Shown piece by piece: positions 32,604-42,457 of a DNA stretch of 64,000 nt. The stretch is from Pseudomonas asiatica (GTDB taxonomy: Bacteria; Pseudomonadota; Gammaproteobacteria; Pseudomonadales; Pseudomonadaceae). Made by a program: the position numbers and the translations under genes. The stretch's first letter is position 1, and every line of letters starts with the position of its first letter. The notes under the pieces were generated by a model that was given only the letters and a program-made list of their open reading frames with translations, was not told the origin of the DNA and made no database searches. Location of the stretch: contig NZ_BLJF01000002.1 in assembly GCF_009932335.1 (NCBI RefSeq), positions 558,001 to 622,000 of the forward strand, read 5' to 3'.

Positions 32604-33875
32604 ATGAACAAGAACGAGAAATTCGAGGGCAATGCAGCGGCCGGTATCGGTACGCGTGTGGTGTGGAGCGGGGAGCAGGTTCAGCATCCGTACAACGCTA
32701 CCCAGACCCCGATCGTGGTCAGTGCCGCCTACGGCTACAACGACATCGATGCCTGGTACGACGTGGCGCAGGGCAAGCTGCCCGGCTACATCTACAGCCG
32801 CATGAGCAACCCGACAGTCGCTACCCTGGAAGCCAAGCTCTGCGAGCTGGAGCAGTCCGAGTCGGCGGTGGCATTCAGCAGCGGCATGGCTGCCATCAGT
32901 GCCGTGCTGCATACCTTCCTCTCAAGCGGCAAGCGTGTGGTATCGACCCGCGACAGTTACGGCGGTACCAACAAGATCTTCGAAGAGTTCCTGCCGCGCA
33001 TGGGTGTGCAGGTCTGCCTGTGCGACACCCTCGACACCGAAGCGCTGGAGCGCGAGATCGCCGCGGGTTGCGACCTGCTGTATCTGGAAACCCCTACCAA
33101 CCCCACCCTCAAGGTACTGGACATCCAGCGCCTGAGCGCTGCCGCCCGGAAGGCTGGCGCCGTGGTGGTGGCCGACAACACCTTCGCCACCCCGCTGAAC
33201 CAGAACCCGCTGGCCCTGGGCGTGGATGTGGTGGTGCACAGTGCCACCAAATTCCTGTCCGGGCACGGTGATGTACTGGGCGGGGTGGTGTGCGGTGCCG
33301 AGTCGTTGATGGCCCAGGTGCGCCACTACCGCGAGATCAACGGTGCGGCGCTGGACCCGTTTTCCGCCTACCTGATCATCCGCGGTATCAAGACCCTGGC
33401 CCTGCGCCTGCGTCAGCAACAGGCCAGTGCCCAGGCCCTGGCGCATTACCTGACTACCGAACCGCTGGTCGAAGCGGTCAACTACCCGGGGTTGCCCCAG
33501 CATCCGGGCCATGCGATCGCCAAGGCGCAGATGCGTGGCTTCGGCGCCATTGTCAGCTTCGTGCTCAAAGGCGGCATGCCCACCGTAGCGCGGCTGCTGC
33601 CGCGCCTGAAGTACGCCCATCGGGCGGGCAACCTGGGCGCGGTAGAAACCATCTACGGCCCGGCGCGTACCACCAGCCATGTGGAAAACACCCTCGAAGA
33701 ACGGCTGGCCCTGGGCATTTCCGAAGGGCTGGTGCGCATTTCGGTGGGCATCGAGGACACCGAGGACCTGCTGGCAGACCTGGCACAGGCCTGTGCATCG
33801 GTGCGCCAGGAGTTGGCCGCAGCAAAGGAATTGCACGGTGACGAAGACGCCTGCCTGGCCGAAGCACAGGCCTGA
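32604..33875 (+). CDS. Cystathionine gamma-synthase / Cys-Met metabolism PLP enzyme
   Basis: 423 residues from the ATG at 32604 (the frame is open from 32589). PLP lysine in VVHSATKFLSGHGD; YSRMSNPTVATLEAKL and SGMAAISAVLHTFL are typical of the gamma-family. Members include cystathionine gamma-synthase, O-acylhomoserine sulfhydrylase and methionine gamma-lyase, which cannot be separated from motifs alone. It lies between mmuM and an S-methylmethionine-type permease, so it probably handles homocysteine, methionine or an activated homoserine. Confidence 0.85.
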   Translation: MNKNEKFEGNAAAGIGTRVVWSGEQVQHPYNATQTPIVVSAAYGYNDIDAWYDVAQGKLPGYIYSRMSNPTVATLEAKLCELEQSESAVAFSSGMAAISAVLHTFLSSGKRVVSTRDSYGGTNKIFEEFLPRMGVQVCLCDTLDTEALEREIAAGCDLLYLETPTNPTLKVLDIQRLSAAARKAGAVVVADNTFATPLNQNPLALGVDVVVHSATKFLSGHGDVLGGVVCGAESLMAQVRHYREINGAALDPFSAYLIIRGIKTLALRLRQQQASAQALAHYLTTEPLVEAVNYPGLPQHPGHAIAKAQMRGFGAIVSFVLKGGMPTVARLLPRLKYAHRAGNLGAVETIYGPARTTSHVENTLEERLALGISEGLVRISVGIEDTEDLLADLAQACASVRQELAAAKELHGDEDACLAEAQA

Positions 33876-34018
33876 GGCAGGCGTGTAGCACCCGCTCCTT
33901 GCGGTGGGTGCCACTTCATGAAGTCGAACAAAAACAATATGCAAGGCAATTCGCTTCGCTCTGCCAAGACGAGGTCGTTGCAACGTCCTTGCCCGCCAAC
34001 TTTCATGAGTAAACCACA

Positions 34019-35467
34019 ATGTCCCTGCAGACAACGACAACGAGAAATGCTTCGGCGCATAGCTTCAAGCAGGATATGCAAACCCGCCATATCGTCATGC
34101 TGGCGCTGGGCGGTGTCATCGGTACCGGCCTGTTCCTGACGTCGGGCTACACCGTCAACCAGGCGGGCCCGCTGGGGGCGGTCATCGCCTATATCCTCGG
34201 CGCGATCATGGTCTACCTGGTGATGATGTGCCTGGGCGAACTGGCGGTACACATGCCGGAAGTCGGCTCGTTCAGCAGTTACGCCACGCGCTACCTCGGG
34301 CCGGGTACAGGCTACATGGTGGCCTGGATGTACTGGCTGACCTGGACCGTGGCCATCGGCTCGGAATTCACCGCCGCCGGTATCCTGATGGTGCGTTGGT
34401 TCCCCGATACGCCGGTGTGGATATGGAGTGCGCTGTTCGGGTTTGCGGTGTTCATCAGCAATATCATTTCGGTGCGGTCGTTTGCCGAAACCGAATTCTG
34501 GTTGTCACTGATCAAGGTGCTGGCGGTTATCGCCTTCCTGGTGGTGGGCGGCGGCGCGATCCTGGGCGTTTTCGAAATTACCCAGGCGCACAGTGTCGGG
34601 CTGGGCAACTTCACCCGCGAGGGGCTGTTCCCTACGGGCTTCTGGTCGATCGCCATGACCCTGCTGGCGGTGGCCTTCGCGTTCTCGGGTACCGAGTTGA
34701 TCGGCATCGCCGCCGGCGAAACCCGCGACCCGGAAAAGAACGTACCCAAGGCCATCCGTACCACGGTCCTGCGGCTGGCGCTGTTCTTCGTCGGCACCAT
34801 CTTCGTATTGGCTACCTTGTTGCCGCGTGAACAGGCCGGGGTGGTTGAAAGCCCGTTCGTGATGGTCTTTGCCATGATCGGTATCCCCTATGCGGCGGAC
34901 ATCATGAACTTCGTCATCATCACTGCACTGCTGTCGGCGGCCAATTCCGGGCTTTATGCAGCGGCGCGCATGCTGTGGACCCTCAGCGACCAAGGCAACA
35001 TGCCCCGCCGGTACGCGGCGCTGTCGCGTCGTGGCACGCCGTTCAATGCCATCGTCCTGAGCATGGCCGGTGGCATGGCATCGCTGCTGAGCAGTGTGTT
35101 TGCCCCCGACACCATCTACCTGGCGCTGGTGTCCATTTCCGGGTTGGCGGTGGTGGTGGTGTGGATCAGCATCGCGGCCAGCCAGATGGCATTCCGTCGC
35201 CATTACATCGCCAATGGCGGCAAGCTCGAAGACCTCAAGTTCCGCGTGCGCGGCTACCCGTTCGTGCCGCTGGCGGCCATCTTCTGCTGCGTGCTGGCCT
35301 GCGTCGGCATTGCCTTCGACCCGGCACAGCGCGTGGCCCTGTACTTTGGTCTTCCATTTATCGCCTGGTGTTACCTGGCCTACTGGCTGACCCGCAAGTA
35401 CCGCGACCGTCGCCCGCTGCAACCGGAAGCCTTGGCAACAGGTTCCGAGGCCGCCAGAGCAGGGTGA
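34019..35467 (+). CDS. mmuP: Amino-acid permease, probable S-methylmethionine transporter
   Basis: 482 residues, twelve membrane helices, AAT family of the APC superfamily: [18 protein letters not shown] in helix 1, [32 protein letters not shown] in helix 6. As I recall E. coli MmuP, long stretches run closely parallel to it. With mmuM nearby, uptake of S-methylmethionine is the best guess; other neutral amino acids are possible. Confidence 0.75.
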   Translation: MSLQTTTTRNASAHSFKQDMQTRHIVMLALGGVIGTGLFLTSGYTVNQAGPLGAVIAYILGAIMVYLVMMCLGELAVHMPEVGSFSSYATRYLGPGTGYMVAWMYWLTWTVAIGSEFTAAGILMVRWFPDTPVWIWSALFGFAVFISNIISVRSFAETEFWLSLIKVLAVIAFLVVGGGAILGVFEITQAHSVGLGNFTREGLFPTGFWSIAMTLLAVAFAFSGTELIGIAAGETRDPEKNVPKAIRTTVLRLALFFVGTIFVLATLLPREQAGVVESPFVMVFAMIGIPYAADIMNFVIITALLSAANSGLYAAARMLWTLSDQGNMPRRYAALSRRGTPFNAIVLSMAGGMASLLSSVFAPDTIYLALVSISGLAVVVVWISIAASQMAFRRHYIANGGKLEDLKFRVRGYPFVPLAAIFCCVLACVGIAFDPAQRVALYFGLPFIAWCYLAYWLTRKYRDRRPLQPEALATGSEAARAG

Positions 35468-35504
35468 TACTAGGGCACCGGAACGTTGCCACGAGAAACC
35501 GCCG

Positions 35505-36389
35505 ATGACCCAGAAAACCCTGCCCCCCTTGAACTGGCTCAGAGCCTTCGAAGTGTCGGCGCGTTACCTGAACTTCACCCATGCAGCCGAGGAACTGCAC
35601 CTCACCCAAGGGGCCGTGAGCCAGCAGATCCGCCACCTGGAGAGCCAGTTGGGAGTGGCGCTGTTCAAGCGCCTGCCCCGGGGGCTGGGGTTGACCGAAG
35701 AAGGCCAGTCCTACCTGCCGGTGGTGCAGGATGCGATAAGCCGCCTGGCGGTAGGCACCAATGAAATTTTCGGGCAACGCCAGCGTCGGCCCCTGAAAGT
35801 GCGCGGCAGCCTGTCGTTCCTGCATTTCTGGCTGGCGCCCCGCCTGGCCGATTTTCGCCGTTCGCACCCACAGGTGGACATCCGCTACATCAGCAACCTG
35901 TGGGTCAAGGAACTGGATGCAGAGGATGACCTGGAAATCCGCTGGGGCAGCGGCCAGTGGGCTGGCGTGGAAGCGCAGCGCCTGACCCGCGACCTGCTGG
36001 TGCCAGTCTGCTCCCCTGCGCTGATTGCCGGCTCCCCGCTACGCGAGCCGCGCGACCTGGCCCGCGTCCCGTTGCTGCATGTGCTGGGTTACGAGGAGGG
36101 GTGGGGTTATTGGCTGGAGCGGGTAGGCGCCGACCAGGTCGATTCTTCCAGCGGCCTGCAGTTCGACACCCTGGTGGCGACCTTGCGCATGGCGGAACTG
36201 GGGCTTGGGGTGGCACTGGCGCGCTCGTCGCTGGTCGATGACTTGCTGCAGGAGGGGCGGCTGGTGGCGCCTTTTGCGCAGCGCATCGAGGCGAGCGAGT
36301 CGTTTTACCTGGTACGTGGCCTGGGTGAGGCGTTGTCCACGGATGCCCAAGCCTTCAGCCACTGGTTGGTGGCGATGGCCCACCGTTAA
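35505..36389 (+). CDS. LysR-family regulator (GcvA-like)
   Basis: 294 residues; the N-terminal PPLNWLRAFEVSARYLNFTH and AAEELHLTQGAVSQQIRHLE are the GcvA-type winged helix. The effector domain follows (about 92-290). It lies 38 bp after the permease and 23 bp before the threonine synthase-like gene, all on one strand, so it may regulate either side. Confidence 0.92.
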   Translation: MTQKTLPPLNWLRAFEVSARYLNFTHAAEELHLTQGAVSQQIRHLESQLGVALFKRLPRGLGLTEEGQSYLPVVQDAISRLAVGTNEIFGQRQRRPLKVRGSLSFLHFWLAPRLADFRRSHPQVDIRYISNLWVKELDAEDDLEIRWGSGQWAGVEAQRLTRDLLVPVCSPALIAGSPLREPRDLARVPLLHVLGYEEGWGYWLERVGADQVDSSSGLQFDTLVATLRMAELGLGVALARSSLVDDLLQEGRLVAPFAQRIEASESFYLVRGLGEALSTDAQAFSHWLVAMAHR

Positions 36390-36412
36390 TCAAATATTTA
36401 CCTGGAGCACCG

Positions 36413-37801
36413 ATGCAGTACACATCCACGCGCGGCAACGAGACACGGGTTGATTTCCGCACGGCGCTGCTTTCCGGGCTGGCCGACGATGGCGGGCTTT
36501 ACGTGCCGACTGCGGTGCCGACGTTCAGCCAGCAGGATATTGCCAGCTGGTCGTGGTTGCCGTTCGACGAACTGGCCTGGCGGGTAATGGCGCCGTTTGT
36601 CGGCGACACGCTCGATGAGCCGACCCTGAGAGCGCTGGTAAGCGACAGCTACCGCGGCTTCAAGCACCGTGGCATCGCACCGTTGCAGCAGATTGGCCAT
36701 AACGAATGGATCCTGCAGCTGTTTCACGGGCCTACCCGTTCCTCCAAGGATTTCGCCGCGCAATTGCAGGCGCGGCTCATCCGCCATTTCCTGGGCCCCG
36801 ATTGCGAACGGGTCATGCTGGTCGGTGCCAGCAACGGCGATACGGCGGTGGCCGCTATCGAAGCCTTGCGGCATTGCCCTACGGCACGCTTGCTGGCGCT
36901 TTACCCCAGTGCCGGGACACCGGCCGACCGGGCGGCGGTGATGCGCAGTGCCGCTTCCGAAAGCGTGAGCTGCGTGGCCGTGGACGGCAGCTTCGATGAC
37001 TGCCAGTCACTGGTGTCGGCGCTGCTGCGTGCATGGCCGTGCCCCGGGCTGATTCCCGTGAGCTTCAACTCGACCAACTGGGTCGGCGTGCTGGCGCAGA
37101 TCGTGTTCTATTTCCACGCGGCGCTTCAGCTGGGTGGTGGGATTCGGCCGGTGGGTTTCAGCATCCCCACGGCCAGTTTTGCCGAGATCTACGCGGGGTT
37201 CATTGCCCAGAAAATGGGCCTGCCAATCAACCAGATCATTGTTTCCACCAACCGCAACGATGCCTTGCACCGGTTCATCCACTGCAATCGCTACAGCCGT
37301 GGCTCCACCAGCCAGACCTTGTCGCCGGTCATGGACTTTTCGCTGTTCTCCAACCTGGAACGTTTCGTCTGGGAGCTGTATGACCGCGATGGTGGCGCGA
37401 CCCGGGCACTGATGGAGCATTTCGAGGATTGTGGCGAGTTGAGCATCGGCAACCGCCAGTGGCTGCACGCGCGCATGCTGTTCGACTCCTATGCCGTGGA
37501 TGACGCGCTGATTCGCGAAGAAATCGTCACGCTGTTCCAGGAAACCGGCTGCGCAGTAGACCCACACGCTGCCACCGGGGCATTCGCCGGGCGCCTGCAC
37601 CGGCGCAACATTGGTGCGCCGATCGTCACGCTGGGCCAGTTTGCCCCGGAAAAGTCTGCCGGGTTGCTGGCGGAGCTTGGGGCCTGGCATGGCGAGGTGC
37701 CGGCCTGTGGTGTTGGCAGCGCAGGCGTTGGGCCGCTGCTGGCGCCAGAGGACCTGGCGGGGGTTCATGAAATACTGGCCCGGTTGCAGGCAGGACGATG
37801 A
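36413..37801 (+). CDS. Divergent threonine synthase-like PLP enzyme
   Basis: 462 residues, colinear with ThrC. The PLP lysine is kept (FHGPTRSSKDFAAQL, K112; ThrC normally has GPTLAFKDF), as is a serine-glycine-like phosphate loop, altered to VGASNGDTAVAAIEAL where ThrC has ATSGDTGGAA. NSTNWVGVLAQIVFYF corresponds to NSINWARILAQIVYYF. The glycine-rich PTGNFGD segment is changed to PTASFAE (about residue 252). It is therefore a paralogue with an altered active site. Its stop overlaps the Lrp gene and homoserine dehydrogenase follows, so a homoserine-derived substrate is likely (inference). Confidence 0.78.
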   Translation: MQYTSTRGNETRVDFRTALLSGLADDGGLYVPTAVPTFSQQDIASWSWLPFDELAWRVMAPFVGDTLDEPTLRALVSDSYRGFKHRGIAPLQQIGHNEWILQLFHGPTRSSKDFAAQLQARLIRHFLGPDCERVMLVGASNGDTAVAAIEALRHCPTARLLALYPSAGTPADRAAVMRSAASESVSCVAVDGSFDDCQSLVSALLRAWPCPGLIPVSFNSTNWVGVLAQIVFYFHAALQLGGGIRPVGFSIPTASFAEIYAGFIAQKMGLPINQIIVSTNRNDALHRFIHCNRYSRGSTSQTLSPVMDFSLFSNLERFVWELYDRDGGATRALMEHFEDCGELSIGNRQWLHARMLFDSYAVDDALIREEIVTLFQETGCAVDPHAATGAFAGRLHRRNIGAPIVTLGQFAPEKSAGLLAELGAWHGEVPACGVGSAGVGPLLAPEDLAGVHEILARLQAGR

Positions 37802-38235
37802 AGCGCATCCTCGACCCCCTGGACGAGCGTATTCTCGCCGAGCTCACCGCCAATGCACGCATTGCCCATGCCGAACTGGGGCTCAAGGTGAACCTGTCGC
37901 GTAATGCGGTACGCCAGCGCATCGAGCGCCTGGAGCGTGACGGGGCCATCCAGGGCTATACCCTGCGTATCGGTGAGGGGCGACGACCGACCTCGCTGAT
38001 CAACGCGGTCATCTTCGTCTACCGCTACGACCGCATGCGCGGAGAGGCTGTGCTCGATGCATTGCGCCAGATCCCCGAGGTGATCCAGTGTGAAGTGCTC
38101 AGCGGCGAATTCGACCTGCTGCTGCGCGTCGAGGCTTCCAGCCCGGAACGGGTGCACCATGTATGGAAGGAGATTGCCGCCATGCCTGGGGTCGAGAACA
38201 CCGTGACATCGTTCGTCCTGGCCACGGTGATCTGA
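37798..38235 (+). CDS. Lrp/AsnC-family regulator
   Basis: 145 residues: N-terminal helix-turn-helix (LDPLDERILAELTANARIAH and VNLSRNAVRQRIERLERDG) and a C-terminal RAM domain (about 65-145, EVIQCEVLSGEFDLLLRVEA). Lrp-type proteins sense an amino acid through the RAM domain. The 4-bp overlap with the threonine synthase-like gene and the homoserine dehydrogenase downstream suggest it controls this amino-acid operon. Confidence 0.93.
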   Translation: MKRILDPLDERILAELTANARIAHAELGLKVNLSRNAVRQRIERLERDGAIQGYTLRIGEGRRPTSLINAVIFVYRYDRMRGEAVLDALRQIPEVIQCEVLSGEFDLLLRVEASSPERVHHVWKEIAAMPGVENTVTSFVLATVI

Positions 38236-38444
38236 GACGCGCGCTTGCCGTTTGGTAACCCTCGCTACAACAACGCCGCCCGGGTTTGCGCCCTGGCGGC
38301 GTTTTGCATTCCGGCGGCGCTCAGGCGTGCATCGGCTACTGGTCAGATTGGCCAGTAAATACAGCGGATTGCCATATTCAACTGGCATTGCACGGCTCTT
38401 ACGCTTGTCCCCATCGACCAACCGCCTGGAAAGGACAGCGAACC

Positions 38445-39488
38445 ATGACCGAATACAAAATTGCACTTGTTGGCTTTGGCGGTGTGAACCGTGCCCTGGC
38501 CCAACTGATCGCCGAACGCAATGCGCGCTGGCAGCAAGAGCTGGGCTTTGGCCTGAAGATCGTTGGCGTGACCGACCTGTTCCTGGGGTCGGCAATCGAC
38601 CGCAACGGTCTGGATGCGGCCACGCTGGCTGCACTGCCTGCTCAGAAGGGGGCGCTGGCGCAGATCCCGCAAGGTTCGGCTGAAGCGTTCAACGAATCGG
38701 TGATCAAGCAGTCCGGTGCCGACATCATCGCCGAGGCCACATTCACCAACCCCAAGGACGGTGAACCGGCGGCAACCTTCTGCCGTTGGGCGCTGGAAGC
38801 AGGCAAGCACGTGGTCACTACCAACAAGGGGCCGATCGCCTTGCATGCTGCGGCGCTGAAGGCCCTGGCCAAGGCCAATGGTGTGTCGTTCGAGTACGAA
38901 GGCGCGGTCATGAGCGGTACGCCGGTGCTGCGCATGGCGCGCCAGACGTTGGCCGGTGCAGGCCTGGTGGGGTTCGAGGGCATCCTCAATGGCACCTCCA
39001 ACTATGTGCTGACCCGTATGGAAGAGGGACTCGGTTTTGCCGATGCAGTGGCCCAGGCGCAAGCACTTGGCTATGCCGAGGCTGACCCGAGCGCCGATGT
39101 GGAGGGGTATGACGTACGCCTGAAAGTGGTGATCCTCGCCAACGAGCTGCTCGGCGCTTGCTTGCAGGTGAATGATGTGACCTGCAGCGGGATCAGCAGC
39201 CTCGATAGCGCTGCTATCCAGCAAGCGCAGGCGGCGGGCCAGCGCTGGAAACTGATCGGCAGTGCCAGCCGTGAAACCGATGGTTCGGTGCGTGCCTGCG
39301 TCGAAGCGCGCCTGTTGCCCGGCAACCACCCTCTGGCGGGTATTTCCGGTGCCACCAATGCGGTTGCGTTCAACACCGAATTGCTGGGCGCTGTAACCGT
39401 GTCCGGCCCGGGTGCGGGGCGTGTCGAAACGGCATTCGCCCTGTTGTCGGATATCGTCGCCATCCACACTGCTGGCCGCTCGGCCTGA
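38445..39488 (+). CDS. Homoserine dehydrogenase (monofunctional, short form)
   Basis: 347 residues from the ATG at 38445 (AAGGA upstream). Rossmann motif ALVGFGGVNRALAQ, ADIIAEATF, VVTTNKGPIALH (the catalytic-domain TNK motif), and GILNGTSNYVLTRMEEG with ADPSADVEGYDVRLK, the substrate-binding signature. It lacks the C-terminal ACT domain of the biosynthetic Hom protein (usually about 430 aa), so it should be insensitive to threonine. In its operon it may run in the catabolic direction, homoserine to aspartate semialdehyde (inference). Confidence 0.9.
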   Translation: MTEYKIALVGFGGVNRALAQLIAERNARWQQELGFGLKIVGVTDLFLGSAIDRNGLDAATLAALPAQKGALAQIPQGSAEAFNESVIKQSGADIIAEATFTNPKDGEPAATFCRWALEAGKHVVTTNKGPIALHAAALKALAKANGVSFEYEGAVMSGTPVLRMARQTLAGAGLVGFEGILNGTSNYVLTRMEEGLGFADAVAQAQALGYAEADPSADVEGYDVRLKVVILANELLGACLQVNDVTCSGISSLDSAAIQQAQAAGQRWKLIGSASRETDGSVRACVEARLLPGNHPLAGISGATNAVAFNTELLGAVTVSGPGAGRVETAFALLSDIVAIHTAGRSA

Positions 39489-39500
39489 GGAGCAACCTTC

Positions 39501-40919
39501 ATGAGCCTGACTTCCGTGTCCCGGGTAGCCGTCCAGCAACCCGCCTTGATCGATGTCTACAGCCCGTTCGACGGTAGCCTGGTCGGCAGCGTCGCCAACC
39601 TTGCTGCCGATGCCGTGCCAGGTCTGCTCGTGCGTGCTCGGCAGGGCGTGCACGAAAGTGCCGCGCTGCCTCGGCACCGTCGCGCGAGCATTCTGGAGCA
39701 GGCGGCCCGGCTGATTGAGCGCGATGCAGCCGATTTTGCCGGCCTGATTGTCGACGAAGCGGGCAAGACCCTGCGTCAGGCCGAGAAGGAGGTGAAACGC
39801 TGCATCAACACGCTCAAGCTGTCTGCCGAGGAAGCGCGGCGCAATGCCGGCGAGGTGGTGCCGTTCGATGCCTACGAAGGCTCCGAATCGCGTCAGGGCT
39901 GGTTCACACGCGAGCCGCTGGGGCTGATCCTGGCCATCACGCCGTACAACGACCCGCTCAACCTGGTGGCGCACAAGTTGGGGCCGGCGATTGCCGGGGG
40001 CAATGCGGTCATTCTCAAACCCTCGGAGCTGGCCCCGCTTTCTGCCTTGAAGCTGGTGCAGTACCTGGTCGACGCGGGGCTGCCAGAGGCCGTCGTCACC
40101 GTGGCCACTGGCGGTGCCGAACTGGGCAAGGCCCTGGTGGCCGTGCGTGAAGTGCGGATGATTTCCTTCACCGGCGGTTTCGCCACAGGCGAACAGATTG
40201 CCCGGGGGGCGGGCCTGAAAAAACTGGCCATGGACCTGGGTGGCAACGCCCCGGTGCTGGTACTGAAGGACTGCGACCTCGAGGCCACTGTCGAGTCTTG
40301 TGTATCTGGCGCGTTCTGGGCAGCCGGGCAGAACTGCATCGGCACCCAGCGCATCCTGGTGGAAGCTTCCATCTATGAGGCATTCCGCCAGCGCTTCGTG
40401 GCCTTGACCCAGGCCATGGTGGTAGGTGATCCAGGCCTGCGCGAAACCGACATGGGGCCGATGATCACCGAAGGCTCGGCCCGGCAGATTGAAGAGCGCG
40501 TGAACCAGGCCCTTCAAGGCGGCGCTCGCCTGCTCTGTGGTCACAAGCGCCAGGGGGCTACCTATTCGCCGACGGTGCTGGAAGGTGTTGACCACGCCAG
40601 CCGGCTGTGGCGTGAAGAGGTGTTCGCACCGGTGGTGATGCTGGCGCCCTTCGAGGAGATCGAGCAGGCCATAGCGCTGGCCAATGCCCCGGAGTACAGC
40701 TTGCACGCTGGTGTGTTTACCCGAGACCTGTCCTTGGCGTTGAGCCTGGCACGGCGTATCGAGGCGGGCGGCGTGATGATCAACGACTCGTCCGACTACC
40801 GCTTCGATGCCATGCCATTCGGTGGCTCGAAATATGGAAGCCTTGGCCGCGAGGGGGTGCGGTTCGCCTACGAGGACATGACCCAGCCCAAAGTCGTCTG
40901 CCTCAACCAGATGGGTTGA
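39501..40919 (+). CDS. NAD(P)-dependent aldehyde dehydrogenase, candidate aspartate-semialdehyde oxidase
   Basis: 472 residues of the ALDH superfamily. The nucleophile is in [11 protein letters not shown] (about Cys275), [12 protein letters not shown] and ILKPSELAP bind the cofactor, and [14 protein letters not shown] follows. The usual catalytic glutamate of the ELGG motif is an aspartate here ([11 protein letters not shown], about residue 244). It begins 12 bp after homoserine dehydrogenase. Oxidation of aspartate semialdehyde to aspartate would finish a homoserine degradation route (inference). Confidence 0.88.
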   Translation: MSLTSVSRVAVQQPALIDVYSPFDGSLVGSVANLAADAVPGLLVRARQGVHESAALPRHRRASILEQAARLIERDAADFAGLIVDEAGKTLRQAEKEVKRCINTLKLSAEEARRNAGEVVPFDAYEGSESRQGWFTREPLGLILAITPYNDPLNLVAHKLGPAIAGGNAVILKPSELAPLSALKLVQYLVDAGLPEAVVTVATGGAELGKALVAVREVRMISFTGGFATGEQIARGAGLKKLAMDLGGNAPVLVLKDCDLEATVESCVSGAFWAAGQNCIGTQRILVEASIYEAFRQRFVALTQAMVVGDPGLRETDMGPMITEGSARQIEERVNQALQGGARLLCGHKRQGATYSPTVLEGVDHASRLWREEVFAPVVMLAPFEEIEQAIALANAPEYSLHAGVFTRDLSLALSLARRIEAGGVMINDSSDYRFDAMPFGGSKYGSLGREGVRFAYEDMTQPKVVCLNQMG

Positions 40920-40933
40920 GAGGGGGAACCTTG

Positions 40934-41287
40934 ATGATCGAACGTTATGGACAAGGCGAGCGGATGTCGCTGGCGGTCTGCTACAGGGGCCTGTTCGAAA
41001 CGGCAGGCGTGGTTGCGGACGACCTGCAGCAGGATGTACAGGGCCAGTTGCGGCAGGCGTTGGGTACGATCGATGGGCTGATGGCAGAGGCCAACGTCGA
41101 TAAGGAGCATTTGACCCGGGTTCAGTTATGGATCGCCGACTACAGCCACTTCGACCTGGTCAATGAGGTGTACGACGCCTGGTTGAAGGGGTATCCGAAA
41201 CCTCCACGGGCTTGCGTAGGCGCAGACCTTGGAGAGGGGTACCTGGTCGAGGTGCAGGTGTTTGCCGTGTGCCCTGAGCGCTCCTGA
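40934..41287 (+). CDS. RidA-family enamine/imine deaminase
   Basis: 117 residues from the ATG at 40934; the family is about 125. The active-site region PPRACVGADLGEGYLVEVQV keeps the arginine and glutamate of true RidA proteins. RidA hydrolyses reactive enamines made by PLP enzymes such as threonine dehydratase. It is the last gene of the homoserine-type operon, which contains PLP enzymes upstream. Confidence 0.87.
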   Translation: MIERYGQGERMSLAVCYRGLFETAGVVADDLQQDVQGQLRQALGTIDGLMAEANVDKEHLTRVQLWIADYSHFDLVNEVYDAWLKGYPKPPRACVGADLGEGYLVEVQVFAVCPERS

Positions 41288-41310
41288 CCCAAAGCGGCTG
41301 ACGCCCCGGG

Positions 41311-42300
41311 TCAGCGCACAAACCGGGGTATCGCCTTTACGTAGACCAGTTCGCCTAGCAGTTCCACCAATGTCTGCGTAATCACAGCTGCCGCCGCCAA
41401 ACCGCGCATGTCTTCCGGCAACGCCAGCGCCAGCGGCAGCACTACCAGCGAATTGCGCGTGGCGGCGCTGAAGGTTACCGAGCGTGCCTCGGTCACCGGC
41501 AAGCGCAGCAAGCGCGCCGCAACGAACCCGAGCACTGGCGCCAGCAGCATGAAGCCGATGTACACCGGAATCACCGGCAGCAAACGGTCGAAATCACGCA
41601 GTACTACGGCTATTTGCGAGGCGATGACCACCACCAGCACCAGAGCCATGGCCGGTACCGGCATCCACGCCCAGGCGTCGTTCCAGGTCGAGACCGTGCG
41701 TGAGCGACGGGTGCCGGCGCTGGTGAGTACGGCGAGGACCATCGGCAGCACGATCAGTAGCACGAAGGCTTCCACGAACGGGGTGATGGAGATGGCCACG
41801 CTGCTGTTGTCACCCAGCATCAGGGCCAGGTAGAGCGGCAGCATTGCCAGTTGTACCAACAGCAGCACAGGGGTGGCGGCCAGGGTCAGGCGGGAGTCGC
41901 CTTTGCCGATGTGGGTGAAAACCACCACGTAATCGATGCACGGTGTCAGCAACACCAGCAGCGCGCCGATGAGGATCGCCGGGTGCTCGACCAGCCCGCG
42001 GGTGATGGCCCATACCAGTAGCGGCACGAGGACGAAGTTGGCCAGCAGCAGGGCGGAAGTGAAGCGGCGGTTGCCCAGACCCTGGCGCAAGTCGAGGAAG
42101 GGGATCTGCAGGAACATCGCGTACATCAGCACCGCGATGGCGGGGGTGACCAGCGCCTCCAGGAGCTGTGCAGTGTCGCTGGTCAGCAGGCCGAACGTGA
42201 CGGCGGCAAGCACGGCGACGAAATAGATCGGGACCTGGTGGGTTTCAAGTTGCTCTCTGGTCAAGGTAGGGCCTGTGCTTGAAGGGAGGAACGCAATCAT
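41311..42300 (-). CDS. Arsenite efflux / bile-acid symporter (ACR3-BASS) family transporter
   Basis: About 329 residues from the ATG at 42300, which lies directly against a REP; a TTG at 42264 with AGG 7 nt upstream is an alternative start. Ten membrane helices. LTPCIDYVVVFTHIGKGDSR (about 130-149) matches the ACR3 helix-4 region with its essential cysteine, and FSAATRNSLVVLPLALALP matches helix 9. Related pseudomonad proteins are annotated as arsenic resistance. No ars genes adjoin, so the substrate is unproven. Confidence 0.75.
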   Translation of the reverse strand: MIAFLPSSTGPTLTREQLETHQVPIYFVAVLAAVTFGLLTSDTAQLLEALVTPAIAVLMYAMFLQIPFLDLRQGLGNRRFTSALLLANFVLVPLLVWAITRGLVEHPAILIGALLVLLTPCIDYVVVFTHIGKGDSRLTLAATPVLLLVQLAMLPLYLALMLGDNSSVAISITPFVEAFVLLIVLPMVLAVLTSAGTRRSRTVSTWNDAWAWMPVPAMALVLVVVIASQIAVVLRDFDRLLPVIPVYIGFMLLAPVLGFVAARLLRLPVTEARSVTFSAATRNSLVVLPLALALPEDMRGLAAAAVITQTLVELLGELVYVKAIPRFVR

Positions 42301-42302
42301 AA

Positions 42303-42392
42303 CCTGTGGGAGCGGGCGTGCCCGCGAATACCGGCGCAGCCGGTGCCATCCACCGAGTCGTCTTCTTCGCGGGCACGCCCGCTCCCACAGGA
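42303..42392. repeat. Inverted REP pair (GGGCGTGCCCGCGAA type)
   Basis: CTGTGGGAGCGGGCGTGCCC and its inverse GGGCACGCCCGCTCCCACAG, with ACCGGCGCAGCCGGT between. It sits between the ACR3-like gene and glyA. Confidence 0.87.
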
Positions 42393-42407
42393 TTCGCCAC
42401 CTGAAAA

Positions 42408-42438
42408 CGAAAAAGCCCGGCACTAGGCCGGGCTTTTT
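42408..42438 (-). terminator. Terminator of glyA (possibly bidirectional)
   Basis: AAAAAGCCCGGC-ACTAG-GCCGGGCTTTTT: strong stem with A and T runs on both sides, 20 bp downstream of the glyA stop. Confidence 0.92.
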
Positions 42439-42457
42439 CCTGTCAGGCAATCGCCAA

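Noticed and set aside
38343..40706. Minus-strand open frame of 787 codons across the homoserine dehydrogenase and aldehyde dehydrogenase genes
   Set aside because: Antisense shadow of two genes with clear catalytic motifs; no ribosome binding site or recognisable protein sequence.
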